Counted from the first letter of the stretch, positions 1-6,786 are shown. The stretch: DNA of 7,486 nucleotides from Psychroflexus sp. (GCA_003565575.1 PXBV01000200.1:1-7486); one strand, 5' to 3'. Numbers and translations are program-made. The notes: generated from the letters alone by a model not told the origin.

Positions 1-33
1 AAAAAACCCTGAAGCTGTAAAAACTTCAGGGTT
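1..33 (-). terminator. Intrinsic terminator of the sucA-sucB unit
   Basis: Positions 5-14 (AACCCTGAAG) and 24-33 (CTTCAGGGTT) are perfect 10-bp reverse complements around a 9-nt loop. Read on the minus strand, the hairpin is followed directly by a T run (the A run at 1-6 of the plus strand, partly inside the stem), which is the classic rho-independent arrangement. It begins 25 nt after the sucB stop codon. On the plus strand no T run follows, so it should work only for the leftward transcript. Its strength suggests that sucB is the last gene of its operon. Confidence 0.9.
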
Positions 34-58
34 ATGGCTGAGTGTTAAGGTTTGTTGA

Positions 59-1345
59 TTAAAGCTCTAAGGCTTTTTCAACATTACCATCCATCAAGAG
101 TTCTTTTGGATCTTCTAAGGCTTCTTTGATAGCGACTAGAAATCCTACAGATTCTCTACCATCTATAATTCTATGGTCATAGGATAAGGCCACATACATC
201 ATTGGTCTAATCACTACTTTTCCATCTATTGCAACTGGGCGCTCGATGATATTATGCATTCCTAAAATTCCACTTTGAGGTGGGTTGATAATTGGCGTGG
301 ATAACATAGACCCAAAGACTCCTCCATTGGAAATGGTGAAGGTACCTCCGGTCATTTCATCTACAGTAATTTTACCATCTCTGGCACGCAAAGCTAAACG
401 TTTAACTTCTTGCTCTACACCTCTAAAACCTAAGTTTTCTGCATTACGCATCACAGGTACCATAAGACCTTTTGGCCCAGATACCGCAATACTAATGTCC
501 TTATAATCATAAGTAATCATTTCTTTTCCGTCAATCATAGAATTAACGGCTGGGAATTTCTCTAAAGCTCTAACTACTGCTAAAGTAAAGAAAGACATAA
601 AGCCTAAGCTAACACCATGAACTTCTTTAAACTTTTCCTTGTATTGGCTTCTCAAGTCAAAAATAGGCTGCATGTCTACTTCATTAAATGTAGTTAACAT
701 GGCCGTTTCATTTTTGGCACTTACCAAACGTTCCGCTACTTTTCTACGAAGCATAGACATTTTACTTCTAGACTCACTACGCTTTCCTGGCCCAGGAGAT
801 CCCATAGAAGGTTTAGCCTCAGCGTTGATAGCATCCTCTTTGGTTATTCTTCCATCTCTACCCGTTCCTTTTACATCTTTAGCGTCTATACCTTTTTCAT
901 CAAGGGTTTTCTTGGCTGCTGGCGAAGGGCTTCCCGTCGCATAGGTTGAGGCCTCCCCCGTCCCCTCTGAAAGAGATGTGTCCTTTTTATCTGTATCTAA
1001 AGACTTTTCATCTTCCTTCTTATTAACGCTTTCTTTAGAAGCTTCTTCTTTTGAAGACGCATCTTTTTCTCCTCCTTTGGATGAGCTAGAAGAGGATTCT
1101 GGCTTTTCAGCCTCTGTATCAATTAAGCAAACGACTTCTCCTACCTGGACAACGTCGCCTTCTTCTGCTTTTAAGGTAATAATTCCAGAAGCTTCCGCAG
1201 GCAATTCTAAGGTTGCTTTATCACTGTCTACTTCTGCAACAGCTTGATCTTTTTCTACGTAGTCTCCGTCTTTTACTAACCATTCTGCAATTTCTACTTC
1301 GCTAATCGACTCTCCCGGGGAAGGGACTTTCATTTCTAAAGCCAT
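59..1345 (-). CDS. sucB: Dihydrolipoyllysine-residue succinyltransferase, E2 subunit of 2-oxoglutarate dehydrogenase
   Basis: This is the E2 core of the 2-oxoglutarate dehydrogenase complex; it moves the succinyl group from the lipoyl arm to CoA in the cytoplasmic TCA cycle. The 428-aa product is slightly longer than the roughly 405 aa of E. coli SucB. An N-terminal lipoyl domain spans about residues 2-77, with the lipoylated Lys43 in DSDKA. A long Ser/Glu/Lys-rich flexible linker (about 78-138) includes six consecutive Ser. A peripheral-subunit-binding domain follows (about 138-173, SPAAKKTLDEKGID and GTGRDGRITKEDA), then the catalytic acyltransferase domain (about 196-428). The active-site motif YDHRIIDG supplies His391 and Asp395. 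There is only one lipoyl domain, as is usual for E2o. The start matches the family N-terminus, lies 31 nt after the sucA stop and has no Shine-Dalgarno sequence. Pairing with sucA favours E2o over pyruvate dehydrogenase E2. Confidence 0.97.
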   Translation of the reverse strand: MALEMKVPSPGESISEVEIAEWLVKDGDYVEKDQAVAEVDSDKATLELPAEASGIITLKAEEGDVVQVGEVVCLIDTEAEKPESSSSSSKGGEKDASSKEEASKESVNKKEDEKSLDTDKKDTSLSEGTGEASTYATGSPSPAAKKTLDEKGIDAKDVKGTGRDGRITKEDAINAEAKPSMGSPGPGKRSESRSKMSMLRRKVAERLVSAKNETAMLTTFNEVDMQPIFDLRSQYKEKFKEVHGVSLGFMSFFTLAVVRALEKFPAVNSMIDGKEMITYDYKDISIAVSGPKGLMVPVMRNAENLGFRGVEQEVKRLALRARDGKITVDEMTGGTFTISNGGVFGSMLSTPIINPPQSGILGMHNIIERPVAIDGKVVIRPMMYVALSYDHRIIDGRESVGFLVAIKEALEDPKELLMDGNVEKALEL

Positions 1346-1376
1346 AATACTATGTGTTTGGTAACTTGGTTTTTAA

Positions 1377-4190
1377 TTATTTATAATCTTGTATACAATT
1401 ATCTTTGGAAGCATCGAAAACGTAATCAATAACTTCTTCATGCCTTCTTTTAAATCTTGCTGAACTTCCAGCTGCAGGTGAGCCGTAAAAACGTCTACTA
1501 CAAACTCTAAAGTCTTTAGTTTTATGATATTGAAGTAAAAGATGAGAATATGCACCCATATTCCTTGGCTCCTCTTGAGCCCAAACTACTTCCTCTGCAT
1601 TTTTATATTTCTTAATTACTTTATCTAATTCGTCTTTTGGAATTGGAAAGAGTTGTTCTAGCCTAACCAAGGCAACATCTTTTCTACCTTGCTCTTCTCT
1701 TCGCTTCTTAAGATCAAAGTAAAATTTACCAGAACAAATCACTAATGATTTAATGTCTTTTACCTTGGCGTTAGCGTCATCTATGACAGTTTGAAAACTA
1801 CCTTCTGCTAAATCTTCTTTTGGGGAAACTACTTCTGCATGCCTTAATAAACTCTTGGGAGTGAATACTACCAAAGGTTTTCTATAATTGGTTTTGAGTT
1901 GTCTTCTGAGCAAATGAAAATAATTTGCTGGACTTGTACAATTGGCTACAAACATATTGTCTTTGGCACACAGTTGAAGATATCTTTCCATTCTCGCAGA
2001 AGAATGCTCTGAACCTTGCCCCTCATACCCATGAGGTAATAACAACACAAGACCATTTTGAGTTTTCCATTTATCTTCTGCAGAAGAGATGTATTGATCT
2101 ATCATGATTTGCGCACCATTGCTAAAATCGCCAAATTGCGCTTCCCAAATTGTGAGTGTGGAAGGACTTGCCATAGCATAACCGTAATCAAATCCTACAA
2201 CAGCGTACTCTGAAAGAAGAGAGTTATAAATATAAAAGTGAGCATTTACATCATCTAAGTTATTATGTGGAACGTATTCCTCTTCACTATTTTCTGTCTT
2301 TATAACAGCATGTCTATGAGAAAATGTTCCACGCTCTACGTCTTGCCCTGTAATTCTCACATCGTGACCCTCTTTCAGCAAGCTAGCATACGCTAGGAGC
2401 TCTCCCATTGCCCAGTCTAACTGGTTTTTTTCAAAATACATATCGTGCCGAGTCTTCATGAGTTTCTTAATTTTTCTCATAAAGCTTTTGTCCTCAGGCA
2501 AGGTTGTTATTGACTTTGCTAAGTTATCTAGTTCTTTAATATCAAAAGAAGTATCCGCAGACTCTAGCATTTTATGCTTGTCAGCAGGCTCAAATCCCTC
2601 CCATTCTTCTTGAAGAATCTTATATACATTAGCACTATCTTCCTTTTTGGAATCTTCGTACTCTTCATTTAACTTAGCTTTCACTTTTTCTTCAAGTTGA
2701 TCAAGGTAGTCGCTATCTATAATTCCCTCTTTTATCAACTTCTCTCCATAAATATCTCGAGGATTCTTATGTTCAGAAATAGCTTTATATAATTTTGGCT
2801 GTGTAAACTTTGGCTCATCGCCTTCATTATGACCGTATTTTCTATAACCTAATAAATCAATAAAAACATCTCTTCCAAACTCCATTCTGTACTGCAGTGC
2901 AAAATTCATAGCATGTACTACAGCCTCAGCATCATCAGCATTAACATGAAGAACAGGTGATAATGTAACTTTGGCAACATCTGTACAATACGTAGAAGAT
3001 CTTCCGTCTATGTAGTTGGTGGTAAAACCAATTTGGTTGTTTACTACAATATGAATAGTTCCTCCCGTCCTGTAACCTTCTAGCTGAGCCATTTGTACAA
3101 TTTCATAAGCAATGCCTTGTCCAGCAATAGCGGCATCTCCATGCACAACTATAGGTAAGACATTTTGTTCTTGGCCTAGATGGTGATCATCTTGTTTTGC
3201 TCTAGCAATTCCTTGCACAACTGCGCCAACAGTTTCCAAATGTGACGGGTTTGGAGCTATATTTAAGTTGATTTCTTTTCCGGAATCTGTTTTTCTGATG
3301 CAAGTCCAACCTAGATGGTATTTCACATCACCATCAAAACCATCTACTTCATAGTCTTTACCTTCAAACTCATTAAAAATATCCTTAGCACTTTTACCAA
3401 AAATATTTACAAGTGTGTTTAAGCGTCCACGATGAGCCATACCCATGACGAATTCTTTAACACCCATGTCTGCAGCACCCTCAATTAACGTATCTAAGGC
3501 AGGTATTAAAGATTCATTCCCTTCTAATGAAAATCGCTTTTGGCCTACATAACTTTTGTGCAAAAAGCTTTCAAAAGTTACAGCTTCATTGAGTCTTCTT
3601 AAAATATTTTTCTTTTGATCTTCTGTAAAGTTAGTTTTATTTTGATTGTGATAAATCTTGTCTTGAATCCATTTTACCTCTTCTGGTTTACGTATGTAGG
3701 CATATTCTACACCAATAGAATCACAAAATACATTTTCAAGAAAAGAAATAATATCTCTTAATGTTGCTTTTCCTATACCAATAATTTCTCCTGCTTCAAA
3801 TTCTTTATCAAGATCTGATTTGGACAGTCCAAAATTTTCAATATCTAAAGTTGGAGAATACTTTCTTCTTTCTCTTACAGGGTTGGTTTTTGTAAACAGA
3901 TGCCCTCTAAGACGGTAACCATCTATTAAATTAACAACCTGAAATTCTTTTTGGACATTATCTGGTACTTCTACCTTTTTTGTTTCTTTAGTTTCACTGT
4001 CTTTGAGAGTCACAGTGGTTGTATTTCTTGAATCTTGACTTTCTTCAAAACCAGATTCTAATCCAAAATCAAAGCCCTGAAAAAAGGCGCGCATGCTTGG
4101 TTCTGTAGCATCTGGATTCTGTAAATATTGGTTGTAAAGGTCGGCTAATTGCGATGGATGCATCGCATTTAAAAATGAATATTTGTCCAT
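1377..4190 (-). CDS. sucA: 2-oxoglutarate dehydrogenase E1 component (thiamine diphosphate-dependent)
   Basis: E1o decarboxylates 2-oxoglutarate using thiamine diphosphate and succinylates the lipoyl arm of E2. At 937 aa it is close to the 933 aa of E. coli SucA and appears intact. The N-terminal E2/E3-interacting segment is present (SQLADLYNQYLQNP, about 13-26). Next come the dehydrogenase E1 block with MAHRGRLN (251-258), the cofactor-binding pair HGDAAIAGQG (350-359) and NNQIGFTT (384-391), and GYRKYGHNEGDEP (448-460). The transketolase-like pyrimidine-binding region shows GQDVERGTFSHRHAV (615-629), EAQFGDFSNGAQ (683-694) and PHGYEGQGSEHSSAR (719-733). The C-terminal domain ends with YGSPAAGSS (902-910). 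The start MDKYSFLNAMHPSQ has the typical family form; Met10 is a less likely alternative. It is the first gene of a two-gene unit with sucB and diverges from the prenyl synthase across a 451-bp gap. Confidence 0.98.
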   Translation of the reverse strand: MDKYSFLNAMHPSQLADLYNQYLQNPDATEPSMRAFFQGFDFGLESGFEESQDSRNTTTVTLKDSETKETKKVEVPDNVQKEFQVVNLIDGYRLRGHLFTKTNPVRERRKYSPTLDIENFGLSKSDLDKEFEAGEIIGIGKATLRDIISFLENVFCDSIGVEYAYIRKPEEVKWIQDKIYHNQNKTNFTEDQKKNILRRLNEAVTFESFLHKSYVGQKRFSLEGNESLIPALDTLIEGAADMGVKEFVMGMAHRGRLNTLVNIFGKSAKDIFNEFEGKDYEVDGFDGDVKYHLGWTCIRKTDSGKEINLNIAPNPSHLETVGAVVQGIARAKQDDHHLGQEQNVLPIVVHGDAAIAGQGIAYEIVQMAQLEGYRTGGTIHIVVNNQIGFTTNYIDGRSSTYCTDVAKVTLSPVLHVNADDAEAVVHAMNFALQYRMEFGRDVFIDLLGYRKYGHNEGDEPKFTQPKLYKAISEHKNPRDIYGEKLIKEGIIDSDYLDQLEEKVKAKLNEEYEDSKKEDSANVYKILQEEWEGFEPADKHKMLESADTSFDIKELDNLAKSITTLPEDKSFMRKIKKLMKTRHDMYFEKNQLDWAMGELLAYASLLKEGHDVRITGQDVERGTFSHRHAVIKTENSEEEYVPHNNLDDVNAHFYIYNSLLSEYAVVGFDYGYAMASPSTLTIWEAQFGDFSNGAQIMIDQYISSAEDKWKTQNGLVLLLPHGYEGQGSEHSSARMERYLQLCAKDNMFVANCTSPANYFHLLRRQLKTNYRKPLVVFTPKSLLRHAEVVSPKEDLAEGSFQTVIDDANAKVKDIKSLVICSGKFYFDLKKRREEQGRKDVALVRLEQLFPIPKDELDKVIKKYKNAEEVVWAQEEPRNMGAYSHLLLQYHKTKDFRVCSRRFYGSPAAGSSARFKRRHEEVIDYVFDASKDNCIQDYK

Positions 4191-4203
4191 GTTGTAATTA
4201 CGT

Positions 4204-4231
4204 ATTGTAATGTGTAATACAAAATTACAAT
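4204..4231. repeat. AT-rich inverted repeat over the sucA promoter and start region
   Basis: ATTGTAAT at 4204-4211 and ATTACAAT at 4224-4231 are perfect 8-bp reverse complements separated by 12 bp. The distal arm overlaps the candidate sucA -7 element. TGTAAT recurs in the same orientation at 4193-4198, 4206-4211 and 4213-4218, and an 8-bp palindrome GTAATTAC sits at 4194-4201 just ahead of the sucA start codon. The arrangement is operator-like, but in DNA this AT-rich chance dyads are common. Confidence 0.4.
4220..4227 (-). promoter_or_regulatory. Candidate -7 promoter element of sucA-sucB
   Basis: The minus strand reads TAATTTTG, an exact match to the Bacteroidota -7 consensus TAnnTTTG. 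It ends 29 nt before the sucA start, giving a short leader of roughly 20-25 nt. No clear TTTG -33 box is found at the expected 19-21 nt upstream; that interval is occupied by an inverted repeat. The match is seen in the sequence, while promoter activity is inferred. Confidence 0.45.
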
Positions 4232-4233
4232 TT

Positions 4234-4251
4234 CTAACTAAATCTAGTTAG
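4234..4251. repeat. Compact inverted repeat upstream of the sucA -7 element
   Basis: CTAACTA (4234-4240) and TAGTTAG (4245-4251) are perfect 7-bp reverse complements around the 4-bp spacer AATC. The 18-bp dyad lies directly upstream of the candidate -7 element, in the interval where RNA polymerase would contact the spacer and -33 region. Size, symmetry and placement suit a binding site for a dimeric regulator. It could also form a hairpin in any transcript crossing it, but no T run follows, so it is not an intrinsic terminator. Confidence 0.5.
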
Positions 4252-4529
4252 TTTTCACTTAACTTTATTGCTAAACTGATATATATGAATGAAATTCAGT
4301 TGCTTGTTTAATTGAAAGATTATTTATTTTGGTATTTTACATATAACTTTAATAAGTCGGCTTTAACTTAGTTTTGCTTTTAAACACTTTAAGGTTTCTG
4401 TGGCAATGGTTGTATATTGGGTGTGATTATAAATTTTACTACAAGTGTGGTGTAATATCTAAAATTTGGATATTAAAACCAATCCTATTCAGAATAAAGA
4501 TAAAGACCTAAACTTGTATAGCAAGATGG

Positions 4530-4563
4530 TTACTAAGAATTTAAATAGGGTAAATCTTAGTAA
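4530..4563. repeat. Inverted repeat overlapping the prenyl-synthase promoter element
   Basis: TTACTAAGA (4530-4538) and TCTTAGTAA (4555-4563) are perfect 9-bp reverse complements with a 16-bp spacer; two further inner positions pair after one mismatch. The right arm covers the first three bases of the candidate -7 element at 4561-4568, so a protein bound there could block transcription. No T run follows the right arm on the plus strand, so it is not a typical terminator. This could be an operator for the downstream operon; no regulator gene is present in the window. Confidence 0.45.
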
Positions 4564-4568
4564 ATTTG
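4561..4568 (+). promoter_or_regulatory. Candidate -7 promoter element of the prenyl-synthase operon
   Basis: TAAATTTG matches the Bacteroidota TAnnTTTG consensus exactly and ends 73 nt before the prenyl-synthase start, implying a leader of about 65-70 nt. No convincing TTTG box lies 19-21 nt upstream. It overlaps the right arm of the 4530-4563 inverted repeat. Promoter function is inferred from the motif and its position only. Confidence 0.4.
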
Positions 4569-4641
4569 ACAGACAAGCCTTAACAATTTTAAAAAAAAGA
4601 AGATAAATTTCTTTAATGATTTATTTTAGCCAAAAAAAGTA

Positions 4642-5616
4642 ATGCTGAACCTTGAAGCCTACAAAAAAGCTTTCCTTACTTATATGGAAGATCAACTTCC
4701 ACAAAAAGAGCCAAGCAATCTTTACGAACCTATAAACTACATCATGGAACTTGGCGGAAAGCGCTTAAGACCCATTTTGGTTTTAATGAGTGCAGATATA
4801 TTTGGAGGTGGTTATCAAAAAGCTATGGACGCAGCGCTGGCTGTAGAAATATTTCACAATTTTTCATTGGTGCACGATGACATCATGGATGACGCTCCGT
4901 TAAGAAGAGGACATCAGACTGTCCATGAAAAATGGAACACCAACACGGGTATTCTATCTGGAGATGCCATGCTCATAAAGGCCTATCAACTTTTTGAAAA
5001 TTATCCAGTACAATACTTCAAGCCATTGGCACAATTGTTTTCAAAAACAGCTATTGAAGTTTGTGAAGGCCAACAATATGATGTAGATTTTGAAGAAAGA
5101 GAAGATGTCCAAATTCAAGATTACTTAAAAATGATTGAATATAAAACCGCAGTATTAGTTGCTGCTGCTTTAAAAATGGGGGCAATTTTAAGTGATGCTG
5201 GAGAGGAAGCTCAACATAAAATTTATGAATTTGGGAGGTTACTTGGTATTGCTTTTCAAATTCAAGATGATTATTTAGATGCATTTGGAGATCAAGCTAT
5301 TTTTGGAAAGCAAATTGGTGGAGATATTATTGAAAATAAAAAAACATTTTTATACCTAAAAGCCCGAGAACTCTCAGACCCTAGCAGCGCCGAACAATTA
5401 CAACACTTATTTACTATTACCCCAGAAGATCCAAGCAACAAAATAGAAACTGCAAAACAAATTTTTTTAGAATCTGGGGCAGAAAGCGCTACAAAAGAAA
5501 AAATAAAAAACTACACAGAAGAGGCTTTTCAACTTTTAGAGCTCATGGATATTCCTGAGAAAGGTAAAGCTTTTTTAAAGGAATTTGGAAACAACCTCAT
5601 GAATCGTAAAATGTAA
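4642..5616 (+). CDS. Polyprenyl synthetase family protein (short-chain, FPP/GGPP synthase-like)
   Basis: This is a trans-type isoprenyl diphosphate synthase of 324 aa, a normal length for the family. It condenses isopentenyl diphosphate with allylic diphosphates in the cytoplasm. The N-terminal substrate-binding motif GGKRLRP is at 38-44. The first aspartate-rich motif is DDIMDD at 79-84, followed by the conserved LRRG (87-90). GDAML is at 107-111, EGQQYDVDF at 142-150 and YKTA at 167-170. The second aspartate-rich motif, DDYLD, is at 209-213. The first motif is DDxxD without the two-residue insertion of bacterial FPP synthases, and Phe74 stands five residues before it with Ser75 next. By family rules this points to a C15-C20 product (GGPP most likely) rather than the long menaquinone side chain. 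The start has an A-rich upstream stretch and no Shine-Dalgarno sequence. The next gene follows with no gap. Exact chain length is inferred. Confidence 0.93.
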   Translation: MLNLEAYKKAFLTYMEDQLPQKEPSNLYEPINYIMELGGKRLRPILVLMSADIFGGGYQKAMDAALAVEIFHNFSLVHDDIMDDAPLRRGHQTVHEKWNTNTGILSGDAMLIKAYQLFENYPVQYFKPLAQLFSKTAIEVCEGQQYDVDFEEREDVQIQDYLKMIEYKTAVLVAAALKMGAILSDAGEEAQHKIYEFGRLLGIAFQIQDDYLDAFGDQAIFGKQIGGDIIENKKTFLYLKARELSDPSSAEQLQHLFTITPEDPSNKIETAKQIFLESGAESATKEKIKNYTEEAFQLLELMDIPEKGKAFLKEFGNNLMNRKM

Positions 5617-5967
5617 ATGCGTATCCCTCAGCAGCTTTCTGAAATTACAACAAACTATAGCCAGCATATCGATTTATGGAAACAATTGATTTTGCAACTC
5701 AACAAAGACTTAGCACTAGTAGGCCTTACAGAAATTGAGCTCCACACCAACATTACACCAAAGGAACTTTGGCTAGGCTTGGAATCCATTTTTTCTGAAT
5801 TAATTCATCAAAAAACCACAAGTTTCATTCATTTGCTTTACCGAATTGACATTAATGAAAATGAAATTCAAGGATTGATGGCGCATGACGACTTTCTAAA
5901 CCGCTTAACCCAACGAGTAATTGAACGCAGTTACCAGAAGGTCTATTGGCGGTCTGTTTACAAATAA
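5617..5967 (+). CDS. Small protein of unknown function, coupled to the prenyl synthase
   Basis: The ATG at 5617 follows the prenyl-synthase TAA with no intervening base (ATGTAAATG), so the two genes almost surely share a transcript and are probably translationally coupled. The product is 116 aa, soluble, without signal peptide or membrane segment, and looks mainly helical. Notable stretches are LLYRIDI (73-79) and a C-terminal basic, aromatic helix VIERSYQKVYWR (101-112). These resemble small conserved hypothetical proteins I associate with Bacteroidota, but I cannot name a family or function. Its last 10 bp overlap the 3' end of the convergent PhzF-like gene. Confidence that it is a real gene is high because of the abutting start and protein-like composition; function is unknown. 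Confidence 0.82.
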   Translation: MRIPQQLSEITTNYSQHIDLWKQLILQLNKDLALVGLTEIELHTNITPKELWLGLESIFSELIHQKTTSFIHLLYRIDINENEIQGLMAHDDFLNRLTQRVIERSYQKVYWRSVYK

Positions 5968-6776
5968 AGATCTGCTTTAAATACTGTGACAGCATTCCCT
6001 AATATATAAACACTGTTGTCTTTCATCTCTAATTTGAGCTGACCTTTGCGCTCCGAAATTTGTTCAGACCTAAGCACATTTTTATGTAATACTTTAGACC
6101 AATATACCCCCAACGCACAATGTGCAGAACCTGTTACCGGATCCTCCAGAATATTTAGATTGGGCACAAAACATCTGCAAACAATATCTCTTTCAATGAG
6201 GCTAGCTGATTCTTCAACACTGGGAGTGTTTGACCTTGCAGTAAAGATACTTTGACCTAAACCTAAATCTTGAAGTAAATGAGCATTGGGTTTAAACTTA
6301 GCAAGTTCTGCTTCAGACTCTAAAACCAACATAGTCCAATTATTAGTAACTTGAAAGGCCTCTTTGATTTGTAAACCTAAAATTTTTGACCAGTTTGAAG
6401 TCGGTATGGGCTCCAAAATGTATTCTGGAAACTTCATCTGATAGCCATCTGGTGTGTAATTGATTTCTAACTCATCTTTAGGAGCTTGGAAGCTAATAGA
6501 ATGAGATGTTGAAACTACTCCGAGTTCATACAAAATATGTGCAGCAGATAAAGTCGCATGGCCGCAGAGTGGCACTTCAGCTTTTGGTGTAAAAAACCGA
6601 ATATCAAAACCTTTATCTTTTGGGAGAACAAAAGCGACTTCAGAGACATTCATTTCTTTTACGATGTTGAGCATTAATTTTTCTTCTAGAAATGCTTCTT
6701 CTAGCAGCATGACTCCTGCTGGATTTCCTTTAAAAAGCGTATTGGTAAAAGCGTCTACTTGGTATAGTGCAGCCAT
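5958..6776 (-). CDS. PhzF family phenazine biosynthesis-like isomerase/epimerase
   Basis: This is a member of the PhzF/diaminopimelate-epimerase fold family, in which two similar half-domains enclose an active site that moves protons without a metal or cofactor. The 272-aa length is typical. GNPAGV is at 17-22, with catalytic-position Glu46 in SEVAFV, equivalent to Glu45 of Pseudomonas PhzF. CGHAT is at 71-75, the second-half motif EDPVTGSAHC at 211-220 and SERKGQL at 241-247. The family's common RGG in that last motif is changed to RKG. No phenazine genes are nearby, so it is better viewed as a YddE/YHI9-like housekeeping homologue of unknown substrate than as a phenazine enzyme. The start is the first ATG giving the usual family N-terminus (ALYQVDAFTN). 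The 3' end overlaps the convergent small gene by 10 bp, and the upstream receptor gene on the same strand ends 158 bp away. Confidence 0.93.
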   Translation of the reverse strand: MAALYQVDAFTNTLFKGNPAGVMLLEEAFLEEKLMLNIVKEMNVSEVAFVLPKDKGFDIRFFTPKAEVPLCGHATLSAAHILYELGVVSTSHSISFQAPKDELEINYTPDGYQMKFPEYILEPIPTSNWSKILGLQIKEAFQVTNNWTMLVLESEAELAKFKPNAHLLQDLGLGQSIFTARSNTPSVEESASLIERDIVCRCFVPNLNILEDPVTGSAHCALGVYWSKVLHKNVLRSEQISERKGQLKLEMKDNSVYILGNAVTVFKADLYL

Positions 6777-6786
6777 GTTTTTTCAT

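Larger units (their letters stand above)
4466..4606 (+). other. Short basic open reading frame of uncertain status
   Basis: The frame has no stop from the TTG at 4466 to the TAA at 4604-4606. The only in-frame ATG is at 4526, giving a 26-residue product (MVTKNLNRVNLSKFDR then QALTILKKRR) with eight Lys/Arg and one acidic residue. The 20 codons upstream of the ATG also read plausibly as protein (LDIKTNPIQNKDKDL and so on) but have only the TTG as a start. It may be a small protein, the remnant of a decayed gene, or chance in AT-rich DNA. It overlaps the 4530-4563 dyad and the candidate promoter element, which argues against a real gene. I do not recognise the sequence. Confidence 0.15.
4191..4641. 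other. Divergent intergenic region between sucA and the prenyl synthase
   Basis: This 451-bp, very AT-rich spacer must hold the promoters for both flanking units. Visible contents are a TAnnTTTG element facing sucA (4220-4227) and one facing the prenyl synthase (4561-4568). Dyads lie at 4204-4231, 4234-4251 and 4530-4563, with a weaker 6-bp pair AACTGA/TCAGTT at 4274-4279 and 4296-4301. A 46-codon stop-free plus-strand frame lies at 4466-4606. I see no tRNA, riboswitch-like fold or terminator, and nothing recognisable in the middle stretch at about 4302-4460. Confidence 0.8.

Noticed and set aside
639..944. Plus-strand open frame of about 100 codons opposite sucB, plus similar ones at 285-506 and 978-1247
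   Set aside because: They lie fully antisense to a well-supported E2 gene with intact domains, and their translations have no recognisable features; they are shadow frames.
1925..2107. Open frames inside sucA on either strand (also the minus-strand frame at 1373-1555)
   Set aside because: Both overlap the conserved E1 coding sequence in other frames and show no protein-family signal.
4274..4301. AACTGA/TCAGTT inverted repeat with a 16-bp spacer
   Set aside because: Arms of 6 bp with a long spacer are expected by chance in 450 bp of AT-rich DNA, and it is not next to a promoter element.
4366..4458. Minus-strand 31-codon stop-free stretch in the intergenic region ending in a plausible helix (TTIATETLKCLKAKLS)
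   Set aside because: It is bounded by stops, has no ATG, GTG or TTG start, and its length is within chance for this composition.
5965..5979. Small dyad TAAAG-ATCTG-CTTTA after the small gene as a terminator
   Set aside because: The stem is only 5 bp and AT-rich, and no T run follows on either strand.
5958..6776. Phenazine biosynthesis cluster
   Set aside because: Only a PhzF-family homologue is present; no other phenazine genes flank it, and the family is widespread in organisms that make no phenazines.
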